A DNA stretch of 64,000 bases from Vicingus serpentipes (GCF_007993035.1 NZ_VOOS01000003.1:89501-153500); one strand, 5' to 3'. Counted from the stretch's first letter, positions 9,411-18,673 are shown. Notes: a model not told the origin generated them from the sequence alone. A program made the numbers and translations.

Positions 9411-10952
9411 ATGAAAAACGGATTTGATTTTAAAAAATTTAAATATGACTTACCTGCAGGTCTAGTCGTATTTTTAGTTGCCTTACCATTATGTTTGGGT
9501 ATTGCTTTAGCTTCGACTGGCGACCCATCTCTATTATTTAGTGGTGTTATTTCGGGTATAGTCGGAGGGATTATAGTTGGTTTTGTAAGTGGTTCCCCTT
9601 TAGGTGTAAGTGGTCCAGCTGCAGGACTTACAGCAATTGTTTTAACTTCTATAGAAACATTAGGAACTTTTGAAGCTTTTTTGATGGCGGTTGTGTTGTC
9701 AGGAATTATTCAAATTATTTTGGGTTTATTAAAAGCAGGTATTATTGGGTTTTATTTCCCTTCTAGTGTTATTAAAGGTATGTTGGCAGCCATTGGTTTA
9801 ATTCTTATTTTAAAACAAATACCTCATGCACTCGGATTCGATAAGGATGCAATGGGAGATTCTGCTTTTTTACAAGTTGATGGGCATAACACTTTTAGTG
9901 AGATTTTTTATGCTTTCCAGTTTCCGAGTACTGGAGCTATTATTATTAGTTTAATTTCTCTTTTACTACTAATTGTATTCGAGACAAAAGCTATTAAGAA
10001 AATTTCCCTTTTTAAATTTGTACCAGGAGCTTTAATTGTTGTTGTCCTAGGTATTATTTTAAATCAATTTTTTATGGGAATAAATGAGTCATGGGTATTA
10101 AATGGAGAGCATTTAGTTGCTTTACCTGTAGCTACAACATTATCAGAAATAGGTGGTCTATTTACTTTTCCTGATTTTAAGGCCTTAGGTGATTACAATA
10201 CTTATATTATTGCTTTAACTATCGCAATTGTAGCTTCTCTAGAGACTTTGCTTTGTGTAGAAGCAACCGATAAACTGGACCCTTTAAAACGAGTTACGCC
10301 GACTAATAGGGAATTGTTGGCTCAAGGAACTGGTAATATGATAAGTGGTTTTATAGGTGGTTTGCCATTAACGCAAGTTATTGTAAGAAGTTCTGCTAAC
10401 ATTAATTCAGGAGGAAAGACAAAAGTGTCAGCGATTTTTCATGGTTTACTTTTGTTGATTTGTGCCTTGCTATTACCTGAACTCTTAAATAAAATACCTT
10501 TATCAAGTTTAGCAGCTATATTATTATTCATAGGTTACAAACTTACTAAAGTGTCTCTTTATAAGCAGGTATATAAGTTAGGTTGGGAACAGTTTATGCC
10601 ATTTTTAACTACAATTTTGGCGATTTTATTTACGGACTTACTCAAAGGTATAGGCGTTGGGTTAGTAGTTGCTGTCTTTTATATTTTGAGGCGAAATTTT
10701 AGAACGCCATACTCAACTAAAGAGGGAGATAAAATACATATTTATTTATCGGAAGATGTAACTTTCTTAAACAAGGCTTCTATTTTAATGATGTTAGAAG
10801 GTTTGCCTAAAGATTCAAAAGTTATTTTAGATGGAGCAAAATCAGAATCAATTAATTATGATGTTGTAGAAATCATTAATGATTTTAAAAACTATACAGC
10901 CAAACAGAAGAGTATTACACTGGAGTTAATTAACATTCCAGAAATAAATTAA
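9411..10952 (+). CDS. SulP family anion transporter (probable bicarbonate permease)
   Basis: A 513-residue inner-membrane protein. It begins with the SulP signature region (DLPAGLVVFLVALPLCLGIA, then GIVGGIIVGFVSGSPLGVSG and GPAAGLTAIV) and has 10 or more hydrophobic segments to about residue 425. TNRELLAQGTGNMISGFIGG is another family motif. A short cytoplasmic STAS-like tail follows (about 435-513). SulP proteins move sulfate, bicarbonate or other anions, some coupled to sodium or protons. A beta-carbonic anhydrase gene lies 143 bp downstream in the same direction, the arrangement of BicA/SulP bicarbonate uptake pairs, so bicarbonate is the best guess for substrate. The ATG at 9411 places the family motif 17 residues in, as expected. 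Confidence 0.9.
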   Translation: MKNGFDFKKFKYDLPAGLVVFLVALPLCLGIALASTGDPSLLFSGVISGIVGGIIVGFVSGSPLGVSGPAAGLTAIVLTSIETLGTFEAFLMAVVLSGIIQIILGLLKAGIIGFYFPSSVIKGMLAAIGLILILKQIPHALGFDKDAMGDSAFLQVDGHNTFSEIFYAFQFPSTGAIIISLISLLLLIVFETKAIKKISLFKFVPGALIVVVLGIILNQFFMGINESWVLNGEHLVALPVATTLSEIGGLFTFPDFKALGDYNTYIIALTIAIVASLETLLCVEATDKLDPLKRVTPTNRELLAQGTGNMISGFIGGLPLTQVIVRSSANINSGGKTKVSAIFHGLLLLICALLLPELLNKIPLSSLAAILLFIGYKLTKVSLYKQVYKLGWEQFMPFLTTILAILFTDLLKGIGVGLVVAVFYILRRNFRTPYSTKEGDKIHIYLSEDVTFLNKASILMMLEGLPKDSKVILDGAKSESINYDVVEIINDFKNYTAKQKSITLELINIPEIN

Positions 10953-11095
10953 ATTTATTAATAGCTATCTAAACAAATATTATCTCCAATATTATCTAAT
11001 AGTGTTTTCGTCTTTAGATTTATTGGACTTACACAGAAAAGTAATAATATTAAATTAGTCAAGATAAATAGATCTTGAAATTAAAAACAAAAGTT

Positions 11096-11740
11096 ATGGA
11101 AAAATCGTTTTACAAGCAACTTATTGAAAATAATAGAAAATGGGTTGCAGAAAAATTAGCAGAGGATGAAAATTATTTTTTAGATTTAGCTGATGGGCAA
11201 CAGCCGCCAGTTTTATGGATTGGTTGTGCTGATAGTCGTGTGCCAGCAAATGAATTAATTGGAGCAAAACCTGGAGAGGTATTTGTTCATCGAAATATAG
11301 CAAACATGGTAGTGCATTCTGATATGAATATGTTAAGTGTGTTGGATTATGCAGTAAATGTTTTAAAGGTTAGGCATGTAATTGTTTGTGGACATTATGG
11401 TTGTGGAGGAATTCAAGCTGCTATGGGTAACCAAAATATTGGATTAATTGACAATTGGATTAGACATATAAAAGATGTTTATCGCTTTCATCATAAGGAA
11501 TTAAATAGTATAGAAGATGAATCTAAAAGGTTTGATCGTTTTGTTGAATTAAATGTTGTAGAACAAGTTTATGATTTAGCGAAAACATCGATAGTTCAAA
11601 AAGCATGGAAAAATAATCAGGTATTACATGTTCACGGATGGGTATATAATATTCGAGAAGGTAATGTAATTGATTTAGATGTGAACTTTAGTAATGAGGA
11701 TAGTCTTGATGACGTTTATAAATTGATTATTAAGAAGTAA
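11096..11740 (+). CDS. Beta-class carbonic anhydrase
   Basis: A 214-residue zinc enzyme interconverting CO2 and bicarbonate. Zinc ligands are Cys44 in WIGCADSRVP, His100 and Cys103 in VCGHYGCGG; the Asp46/Arg48 dyad is present. The ATG at 11096 is preferred over a TTG at 11075 because it gives the usual short N-terminus (MEKSFYKQLIENNRKW). The gene follows the SulP transporter and ends at a very strong hairpin terminator, so the pair probably forms an inorganic-carbon unit supplying bicarbonate for carboxylations or pH balance. Function is well supported; physiological direction is inferred. Confidence 0.94.
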   Translation: MEKSFYKQLIENNRKWVAEKLAEDENYFLDLADGQQPPVLWIGCADSRVPANELIGAKPGEVFVHRNIANMVVHSDMNMLSVLDYAVNVLKVRHVIVCGHYGCGGIQAAMGNQNIGLIDNWIRHIKDVYRFHHKELNSIEDESKRFDRFVELNVVEQVYDLAKTSIVQKAWKNNQVLHVHGWVYNIREGNVIDLDVNFSNEDSLDDVYKLIIKK

Positions 11741-11760
11741 TTAAAAAATATAGTTAAGGG

Positions 11761-11801
11761 ATACTAAAAAAGGACTTTCATTGAAAGTCCTTTTTTAGTA
11801 T
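11761..11801 (+). terminator. Long perfect hairpin terminator after carbonic anhydrase
   Basis: A 20-bp perfect inverted repeat (arm ATACTAAAAAAGGACTTTCA at 11761-11780, matching arm 11782-11801) around a single base. The T run sits inside the right arm. The A/T symmetry makes it able to act on either strand. Confidence 0.85.
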
Positions 11802-11879
11802 GATTATCTTTATTAGTGATGTCTTTACTTGTCGCCTTATTTTACTTGTTTTTAATCAGAAATAACAGTTATTTTTTAA

Positions 11880-11887
11880 TAAATTTG
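11880..11887 (+). promoter_or_regulatory. Putative -7 box of the hemAC-hemD operon
   Basis: TAAATTTG is an exact TAnnTTTG match, 19 bp before the hemAC ATG at 11907. It predicts a leader of about 12 nt. No TTTG was found at the normal -33 distance. Confidence 0.45.
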
Positions 11888-11906
11888 TGCTCGTTTTAAA
11901 AGAAGT

Positions 11907-14084
11907 ATGGATAAAATAGTAGGAGTAGAATTAAGCCATAGGTTTGCCCCAATTTCTGTTAGAGAAAGATTAGCTTTAAATAAGGATCAAACAAGAACTG
12001 CGATACAAGCTTTAAAAAAAAGCTACAAGGAGGTTTTTATTATTTCTACTTGTAATCGATTATCTATCTATGCTTATGGTACAAGTCATACTGAAATTTT
12101 AAAATATTTTGATCAATTTGGAAATTATAGACAATACTTATCCATTCTTCCAGATAGTGAAATTGCAATAAAGAATTTATTCTCTACAGCTTCTGGTTTA
12201 GAATCTCAGGCAGTAGGAGAACACCAAATAAGTGGACAGATAAAGGATGCGTTAGATTTAGGGAGAGAAGAGAAATCTATAGGTCCGGTTTTAGATGAGT
12301 TGATTCGACAAGCAGTTCATACCGGTAAAAGAGTAAGGCTAGAAACCAATATAGGTAAGTTTTCGGCTTCGTTAGCTACTGTTGGATTTGAATTGATAGC
12401 GCATCACGGTATTGACATTGCAAATGCAACATTTTTGGTTATTGGAACTGGAAATATGGCAAATTTAATGGCCACAGTTTTAGATCGAACAAATATTAAA
12501 AAGCTTTACGTTGCTAGCCATGATCAGGAGAGAGCTCAAGAAATGGCAAGCGAATGGAATGGAGAGCCAGTTGATATGCAAAATATGCATAAAGCATTGT
12601 CTGAAGCTAATGTAATTGTTGGAGGGACTCAAGGTGAGATAAATTTGCTCCATGAAGAAACAATGGCAGAAAGCAAATGTCCTAGAGCAAAGTTTGCTTT
12701 GGAGACAGGCGATAAAAAACTTTTTATAGATTTTGGAGTTCCTAGAAACTTTAATCCTGAATTAAAGAATCATGATAATATTGCCTTATTTGATTTAGAT
12801 GATATTAAGAAAATAACTTATGAAGGGTTATTGAAAAGATATGATGAAATTCCTGAAGCCAGAAAAATTGTAAATACAGAAGTAGATTGGTTTATAATTT
12901 GGTTAAAGAACAGAAAAGTAGCGCCAGTAATTGAAGCATATTGGAAAAACTTAGAGGATATTAGAGATGAGGAAATGAAATGGTTGCTTCCTAAATTAGG
13001 AGAAGTGGACGAGCATCAAAAAGAAGTATTGATGCGTTTTACACACCGATTGTTGCGTAAAATTTCAAATCCAACTATTGATGGGATTAAAAATATAGCT
13101 CAAAACCTACATGCACAAGATAATCCTATAAACACAGCAAAACAAATTTTAGACGTTGAGGATGTTGATGTTTTTGTTCCTAAAAAGAAAATTATAGTAG
13201 GAACGAGGGGTAGTAAATTGGCTTTGACTCAAACCAACTGGGTAGTTGAGCAATTAAAAGAATTACAGCCTGATTATGAATTTGAAACTAAAATAATACG
13301 TACAAGCGGCGATGATGGAGATATTAGTGTTGTGGGAGCTTTCACTTCTGCTTTGCAACGATCGATGTTGGCGGGGGAAATTGATATCGCCGTTCATAGT
13401 TATAAAGATATTCCTACCGAAGGAGTAAATGGATTGAGGGTTATTCCTGTAACAAAAAGAAAAGATGTTAGAGATGTTTTAATTTCTAAAAGTGGTCAAA
13501 AGTTTGTTGAATTGCCTGCTGGTTCAGTAATCGGTACAGGAAGTTTGAGAAGATCTGCTCAATTAAAACAGATTCGCCCAGATTTAGAATATAAATTTAT
13601 TCAAGGAAATGTAGATAGCCGAATTCATCAAATGGAAACTGGCGAATATGATGCTATTATATTAGCTGCAACTGGTTTGCAAAAAATGAATATGATAGAT
13701 ATTGCAACTGAAATTTTTGAAATATCGACAATGTTACCAGCGGTAGGGCAAGGTATTTTAGGTATAGAGTTAGTAGATAGAGAGGGATATGTTTATGAGT
13801 TAGTAAAAAAACTAAGACATGAACCAACAAAACAAGCTGCTGATGCTGAAAGAGCTTTTCTTATAGCGCTTGGAGGAGGTTGTAATTTACCTATAGCTGC
13901 TTATGCATCCATTGAAGAAGAAGAAATATCTATTCATGGTGTTTTTGCTTCTGAAGATGGTGTCTATTTTGCATCAAATACTATTAGTGGTAAAGTTGAG
14001 GATAGAAAAGAATTAGCAAGAACTTTGGCTTTTCAATTAAAAGAAGAGATAGATATTAAAAAGAACCAAAAGATTGAAGCTTAA
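11907..14084 (+). CDS. hemAC: HemA-HemC fusion: glutamyl-tRNA reductase / hydroxymethylbilane synthase
   Basis: One uninterrupted 725-residue frame joins two tetrapyrrole enzymes normally made separately. Residues 1-415 are glutamyl-tRNA reductase: catalytic Cys49 in IISTCNRLSIYA, GLESQAVGEHQISGQ at 97-111, NADPH-binding GTGNMA near 180-185, and the dimerisation helices to about 400. Residues about 427-725 are porphobilinogen deaminase: GTRGSKLALTQ at 432-442, DIAVHSYKDIPTEG, GTGSLRRSAQLKQIRPD, GNVDSRI, PAVGQGILGIE, and Cys659 in GGGCNLPIA, which attaches the dipyrromethane cofactor. The short junction (about 412-427) has no in-frame start codon, so HemC cannot be started separately in the usual way. 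Both halves keep their catalytic residues. hemD follows 34 bp downstream. Confidence 0.95.
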   Translation: MDKIVGVELSHRFAPISVRERLALNKDQTRTAIQALKKSYKEVFIISTCNRLSIYAYGTSHTEILKYFDQFGNYRQYLSILPDSEIAIKNLFSTASGLESQAVGEHQISGQIKDALDLGREEKSIGPVLDELIRQAVHTGKRVRLETNIGKFSASLATVGFELIAHHGIDIANATFLVIGTGNMANLMATVLDRTNIKKLYVASHDQERAQEMASEWNGEPVDMQNMHKALSEANVIVGGTQGEINLLHEETMAESKCPRAKFALETGDKKLFIDFGVPRNFNPELKNHDNIALFDLDDIKKITYEGLLKRYDEIPEARKIVNTEVDWFIIWLKNRKVAPVIEAYWKNLEDIRDEEMKWLLPKLGEVDEHQKEVLMRFTHRLLRKISNPTIDGIKNIAQNLHAQDNPINTAKQILDVEDVDVFVPKKKIIVGTRGSKLALTQTNWVVEQLKELQPDYEFETKIIRTSGDDGDISVVGAFTSALQRSMLAGEIDIAVHSYKDIPTEGVNGLRVIPVTKRKDVRDVLISKSGQKFVELPAGSVIGTGSLRRSAQLKQIRPDLEYKFIQGNVDSRIHQMETGEYDAIILAATGLQKMNMIDIATEIFEISTMLPAVGQGILGIELVDREGYVYELVKKLRHEPTKQAADAERAFLIALGGGCNLPIAAYASIEEEEISIHGVFASEDGVYFASNTISGKVEDRKELARTLAFQLKEEIDIKKNQKIEA

Positions 14085-14118
14085 AATACTTCATGTAAAT
14101 TAGATTTCCAAAATAGAT

Positions 14119-14853
14119 ATGTTGCCACTAAAAAGAGTAAAAGTGCTTGTGCCAAGACCAATTGGACAAGCCGATGATTTTTCTAATAAATTAATTGAAC
14201 TTGGTGCTGAGCCAATTTTGTTCCCGTTAATAAGTGTTGAGGCTATAAATAAGAAAGAAGTAAAATCAACCTATGAAGCTACAGCTTTTGATTGGATAAT
14301 TTTTACAAGTTCTATTGCTGTTCAATTCTTTTTTAATGTTGTAAAGCCAGAGGATGTTACTACTAAGATTGCGGTTGTTGGTACTTCAACAAAACAAGAG
14401 ATAGAAAAATTGGGATTAAAAGTTAGTTTTATCCCTTCAGCAGCAACAGCTAAAAAATTGGTAAAAGAAATTCCACTGAACAAAGGTGAAAAAGTATTTA
14501 TACCTCGGTCTAAAATTGCAGGAACTGCAATTGTTGAAACATTAAAAAAGAGAGGTGTCCTTGTTACTGAACTATCAACGTATAATAATGTGCCTGTTGA
14601 CTATACTCAAGAGCAAATTGAAGAAGTTTTAGCTCAAAACATTAATGTAATTACTTTTACAAGCGCTTCTACAGTTGAAAACTTTGTTCTGCTACTAAGA
14701 AAATATAAAATTAAACTTGGCGCTCAGCATATAGTTACAATTGGGCCGTCAACTACTGCTGCAGCTCAGAAAATGAGGTTAGAGGTAGATAAAACGGCAG
14801 AGACTCATAATGTAGATGGATTGATTGAGGCAATAGAGAGTATGTATAAATAA
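14119..14853 (+). CDS. hemD: Uroporphyrinogen-III synthase (HemD)
   Basis: A 244-residue HemD-family protein that closes and inverts ring D of hydroxymethylbilane to form uroporphyrinogen III. The family diverges strongly in sequence, but KVLVPRPIGQADDFSNKL at the start, FDWIIFTSSIAVQFFF near 55-70, ITFTSASTVENF near 178 and TIGPSTTAAAQKM near 212 fit the two-domain pattern. It follows the HemA-HemC fusion by 34 bp and ends at a terminator, so the two genes encode three consecutive steps from glutamyl-tRNA toward uroporphyrinogen III (HemB is not here). Confidence 0.9.
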   Translation: MLPLKRVKVLVPRPIGQADDFSNKLIELGAEPILFPLISVEAINKKEVKSTYEATAFDWIIFTSSIAVQFFFNVVKPEDVTTKIAVVGTSTKQEIEKLGLKVSFIPSAATAKKLVKEIPLNKGEKVFIPRSKIAGTAIVETLKKRGVLVTELSTYNNVPVDYTQEQIEEVLAQNINVITFTSASTVENFVLLLRKYKIKLGAQHIVTIGPSTTAAAQKMRLEVDKTAETHNVDGLIEAIESMYK

Positions 14854-14867
14854 TATTCAAATTTCAC

Positions 14868-14913
14868 ACAAAAAAAGAAGGCTAATACAAATGTATTAGC
14901 CTTCTTTTTTTGT
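14868..14913. terminator. Bidirectional hairpin terminator
   Basis: A 22-bp perfect inverted repeat with a 2-base loop, core GAAGGCTAATACA / TGTATTAGCCTTC flanked by A7 and T7. It lies between convergent hemD and the adenosine-kinase-like gene and suits both. Confidence 0.9.
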
Positions 14914-14925
14914 TCTGTCTTATTT

Positions 14926-15927
14926 TTATACTTGATGTAGCTTAGTTAAAATATCTTTAGCTTGATGCCATTCTAATCTAGGTCCAAATTGAGTTACAAC
15001 TTTAGATGATGCTAAGGAAGCAAGTTTTCCAGAGTCAGCAAAGCTTTTACCGTTTGTAATCCCATAAAGAAATGCTCCAGCAAACAAATCTCCAGCGCCA
15101 TTAGTATCAATAGCCTGAACATTATATGGTTCGATATCAATAAATGTATCGCCATCAAATATCATTGCACCATTTTTTCCTAGGGTAATTACAAATCTTT
15201 TTGCGGATTTCTTTAATTCCTCTCTAGCTTCTGGAAGATTATCTTTCCCGGTATAAAGCATAGCTTCTTCTTCATTACAGAATAATAAATCAACACTAGC
15301 TCCAATTACTGATTCCATTGGCTCTTTAAAATATTTAACCATCGAAGGGTCAGAGAAAGTAAGGGCAGTTTGAACTCCGTTTTGCTCAGCTAATTTCTTT
15401 GCATGCTTCATAGCTTCTTGTCCATTTTCAGAGGTAACTAAGTATCCTTCTATGTATAAATATTGAGAATCCTTTAGAGCAGCTTCGTTTATTTCACTTA
15501 TAGAGTAGTTAGATGTAATACCTAAAAATGTATTCATAGTTCTTGATGCGTCATTAGTAGTCATTACTAAGCATTTTCCAGTTATTCCAGCTTCTAATTC
15601 TTCAGCATGAATGTTAGAATCTACACCATTATCTTTCAAGTCTTTTTTATAAAAATTTCCTAATTCATCATTAGCCACTTTGCATGAGTAGTAGCTAGAT
15701 CCTCCGAATTGACTTACAGCGATGATTGTATTGGCAGCTGAACCACCACATTGTTTGTTGCTGTTGTTTAAATTTATCGCATTAGAAACTCTTGTTTGAT
15801 GTTCTTCATCTACTAAAGTCATTAGTCCTTTTTCTATATTATGATCTGTTAAGAATTGATCTTCAACTTCTGTAACAATATCAACTAGCGCATTACCAAT
15901 TCCATATACATTATACTTTTTACTCAT
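14926..15927 (-). CDS. PfkB family carbohydrate/adenosine kinase
   Basis: A 333-residue ribokinase-like kinase. It has the N-terminal VYGIGNALVDIVTEVEDQFL signature typical of Bacteroidota adenosine-kinase-like proteins, the GGSAANTI motif near 61-68, and the C-terminal anion hole and catalytic base motif DTNGAGDLFAGAFLYG. Members phosphorylate a sugar or nucleoside hydroxyl with ATP; adenosine is the usual annotation for this subgroup, but substrate cannot be proven from motifs. It is a single gene with its own -7 box and terminator. Confidence 0.87.
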   Translation of the reverse strand: MSKKYNVYGIGNALVDIVTEVEDQFLTDHNIEKGLMTLVDEEHQTRVSNAINLNNSNKQCGGSAANTIIAVSQFGGSSYYSCKVANDELGNFYKKDLKDNGVDSNIHAEELEAGITGKCLVMTTNDASRTMNTFLGITSNYSISEINEAALKDSQYLYIEGYLVTSENGQEAMKHAKKLAEQNGVQTALTFSDPSMVKYFKEPMESVIGASVDLLFCNEEEAMLYTGKDNLPEAREELKKSAKRFVITLGKNGAMIFDGDTFIDIEPYNVQAIDTNGAGDLFAGAFLYGITNGKSFADSGKLASLASSKVVTQFGPRLEWHQAKDILTKLHQV

Positions 15928-15964
15928 TCCGTCTTTAATTAATTATTTATTGAATTTTTTTTTA

Positions 15965-15972
15965 CAAATATA
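15965..15972 (-). promoter_or_regulatory. Putative -7 box of the PfkB kinase gene
   Basis: The minus strand reads TATATTTG, an exact -7 consensus, 37 bp upstream of the ATG at 15927. Confidence 0.45.
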
Positions 15973-16028
15973 GTTGTATAATATAAAACTTTCTATTAAT
16001 ATTGCAGCCGATTTGATATTTATATCAT

Positions 16029-16102
16029 TCCTCCTTAGCTCAGTTGGTTAGAGCATCTGACTGTTAATCAGAGGGTCCTTGGTTCGAGCCCAAGAGGGGG
16101 AG
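16029..16102 (+). tRNA. tRNA-Asn (anticodon GTT)
   Basis: A 74-nt cloverleaf. Acceptor TCCTCCT (16029-16035) pairs with AGGGGGA (16095-16101, one G-T pair). The D arm is GCTC/GAGC, the anticodon stem TCTGA/TCAGA encloses loop CTGTTAA (anticodon GTT), and the T stem CTTGG/CCAAG encloses TTCGAGC. The discriminator base is G at 16102. CCA is not encoded. A hairpin terminator follows at once. Confidence 0.97.
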
Positions 16103-16110
16103 CAAAAATA

Positions 16111-16141
16111 AAAAGCCTTACAGAAATGTAAGGCTTTTTTT
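16111..16141 (+). terminator. Hairpin terminator after tRNA-Asn
   Basis: AAAAGCCTTACA (16111-16122) pairs with TGTAAGGCTTTT (16127-16138) around a GAAA loop, followed by T residues. Confidence 0.9.
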
Positions 16142-16184
16142 GTTTCATGAAAAAAACTAAATTTACGTAATTAGTATATAGTGA

Positions 16185-18569
16185 ATGCATAAATTCTTAA
16201 TCGTTAGTTTTTTTATTTTTTTTTCAGCTTTAAATGGAGTATCTCAGTCTTCAAAACAAGCAGGAAAGTTTTTTAATAAAGGTCAATATCAAGAAGCTCT
16301 CGATCAATACCTCTTATTAGACTCTAATTTGTTGGAGGATAATGACAATTTTAGAATAGGGGCATGTTTTTATATAGCTAACCATAATCAAGTAAAAGGA
16401 ATTAAATATCTAGAAGATTATACCGTTGAATCTGATTCAGTAATTACAGTAGCATATTTTTATTTAGGTAGTCTGTATCATAAAAATTATCAGTTTGATA
16501 AATCTATTGAAACACTAAATGGGTTTCTATCTAAGTTAGAAACGGAATTAAGTAATAGAAATATAGATGAAGAAACTTATTTTAATTTTAAAACAGAAGC
16601 AGAGAATATAATTTCTTATTGTAATTATGGTAAATCAATGATGGTTTCTCCACGAAATGTTTTAGTTGAAAATTTAGGAGAGAATATTAATTCTAAATAT
16701 CAAGAATATGCTCCTGCAATATCATTAGATGAGAAGGAATTAATATTTACAACAAGAAGACCCGAAGGGAATATATCAGCAATATCAGACGATGGTGATT
16801 ATTATGAAAATATTTACTCTTCTGAATTACTTAAAGGTAGTTTAAGTGAAATTTCTAAAAATAAATCTGAAGCAGGGTTCTTTAATTTGAAAACAGAATT
16901 TGAATACTCAATACCAGAAAAATTGCCAGAAATAATTAATGGAGAAAATCATAATGCAAGTATTCAAATTTCAAATGATGGTAATAAGTTATATTTTTAT
17001 AGAGATTCTGATGTTTGGACTGCTCAGAAAACTGATTCAACATGGGATGAGCCAATTAAGTTAGCCGATTTTAGCACCGATTTTTTTGAGCCTTCTGTAT
17101 ATATAACTCTCGATGAAAAAACGATGTATATTACTAGTGAAAAAGAAGGTGGTTTTGGAAAGATGGATATTTATGTTTCTAAAATAGATAGCAATGGCAA
17201 TTGGTCTGAAATGAAAAATTTAGGGCCTAAAATAAATACTCAAGACGATGAAGATATTTCATATGTCAGTCCCGATAACAATATTATATATTTCTCATCT
17301 AAAGGTCATTCTAGTATGGGGGGGTATGATATTTTTAAGTCAATAAAGAAAAATGGGGAGTGGAGTGCACCAATAAATATGGGAAGTCCAGTAAATACTC
17401 CTTATAATGATGCATTTTTTATAATGACTCCAAAATACAATAGAGGTTATTATTCTTCAGAAAGGCCTGAAGGGTTAGGTGGAATGGATTTATATCGTTT
17501 AACTTTTGCTGATGAAAGAAATCCTTTAGCTGAATTAGCTGGATTGGTTTTACAGGGAGATTCATTGGTGCCAGCTAAATCTAAAATAGAGATGAAAGAG
17601 GTAGAAACTTCTATAAGTTCAGTTCAAAATTCTAAAGAACAAACTGGAGAATACCTGCTTTTGGTTGAACACGGAAAAACATATGAAATGTATGTTGAAA
17701 CAGAAGGTTTTGCGCCTTATAAAAAAACATTTGTTGTGCCAGAACAACTTGAATATTATCAGCTGTATCAAGAAATTCATCATGTATATTTAAGAGATTC
17801 TGAAGGTAATATTATTGGGCAAGAAATAATTACACACAATGCTTTTAATGATATTGATAATGCATTAAGTTCTAATGATACTTTAAAACAATTGTATTCA
17901 AAAGAAAATTATTCAAAATTTGTACGAGATTCATCGAATTCATCAGTTGAAAGATTTGTGGATGTTAAGTTTTATATAACTGAAGATTCTTTGGTTTCCC
18001 TTCTAAGTAAAGATGAAAAATTAAAATTTATTTTTCCAAAATATGCTGAAATCTCATTTCTTTATAAAAATGATGAGGAATTTAGATATGCTTTAAATTC
18101 ATATGTTCAAGGGAAAAAAATCGATATAGATTATTTAAGACACAAGTCAATTTTATTAAATGAAATAAATACACAAGAAGAGTTAAGTAGTTCTATAGGA
18201 GGGTTAGAGTTTTCTAACGAAAAACCGATAGTGATTTTGTTTGATTATAATCAATTTGCAGTTGATAGTTTATCAAAACGTGAATTAGATTTGGTTTATA
18301 ATATAATGGTCAAGTATCCCCAAATAAAATTTTTAATAAAAGGATATACAGATTCAAAAGGTTCGAAAAACTATAATGAGCTTCTTTCAACAAGAAGAGC
18401 AATGAAAGTATATAACTATATGTTGAAAAAAGGGGTTGATAGAAGTAGGCTTAAATATAAAGGTTTTGGGGCTAGTAATCCAATTGCTCCTAATGTTAAT
18501 ATTGATAATACGGATAATCCAGAAGGTAGAGCTCTAAATCGAAGGGTTGAGTTTGAAATGTTTGATTAG
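16185..18569 (+). CDS. OmpA family protein with TPR, PD40 propeller and CRD domains (PorE-like)
   Basis: A 794-residue exported protein with signal peptide MHKFLIVSFFIFFSALNGVSQ. In order: TPR-like region about 22-135 (AGKFFNKGQYQEALDQYLLL); WD40/PD40 propeller repeats about 165-440 (DEKELIFTTRRPEG, DNNIIYFSSKGHSSMGGYD); a carboxypeptidase-regulatory-like fold about 450-520; and a C-terminal OmpA peptidoglycan-binding domain about 680-794 (KGYTDSKGSKNYNELLSTRR, GRALNRRVEF). This domain order is that of PorE, the T9SS periplasmic protein thought to tie the machinery to peptidoglycan. Bacteroidota genomes hold several such proteins and no porP/sprF gene adjoins this one, so assignment to T9SS is tentative. 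Confidence 0.85.
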   Translation: MHKFLIVSFFIFFSALNGVSQSSKQAGKFFNKGQYQEALDQYLLLDSNLLEDNDNFRIGACFYIANHNQVKGIKYLEDYTVESDSVITVAYFYLGSLYHKNYQFDKSIETLNGFLSKLETELSNRNIDEETYFNFKTEAENIISYCNYGKSMMVSPRNVLVENLGENINSKYQEYAPAISLDEKELIFTTRRPEGNISAISDDGDYYENIYSSELLKGSLSEISKNKSEAGFFNLKTEFEYSIPEKLPEIINGENHNASIQISNDGNKLYFYRDSDVWTAQKTDSTWDEPIKLADFSTDFFEPSVYITLDEKTMYITSEKEGGFGKMDIYVSKIDSNGNWSEMKNLGPKINTQDDEDISYVSPDNNIIYFSSKGHSSMGGYDIFKSIKKNGEWSAPINMGSPVNTPYNDAFFIMTPKYNRGYYSSERPEGLGGMDLYRLTFADERNPLAELAGLVLQGDSLVPAKSKIEMKEVETSISSVQNSKEQTGEYLLLVEHGKTYEMYVETEGFAPYKKTFVVPEQLEYYQLYQEIHHVYLRDSEGNIIGQEIITHNAFNDIDNALSSNDTLKQLYSKENYSKFVRDSSNSSVERFVDVKFYITEDSLVSLLSKDEKLKFIFPKYAEISFLYKNDEEFRYALNSYVQGKKIDIDYLRHKSILLNEINTQEELSSSIGGLEFSNEKPIVILFDYNQFAVDSLSKRELDLVYNIMVKYPQIKFLIKGYTDSKGSKNYNELLSTRRAMKVYNYMLKKGVDRSRLKYKGFGASNPIAPNVNIDNTDNPEGRALNRRVEFEMFD

Positions 18570-18673
18570 TTTATAAATGTTGAGAAGTTATCATCTTTTT
18601 AACTTTTTTTTAGGTGATAAAGTTTTAAATTAGCCACTTCTTTTTTACATATAAATTTAAAACTAACTTAAAG

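Noticed and set aside
13150-13200. Possibility that hemA and hemC are separate genes missed by a frameshift
   Set aside because: The frame is continuous, both halves are intact and the junction reads smoothly; no stop, start or homopolymer anomaly is seen there.
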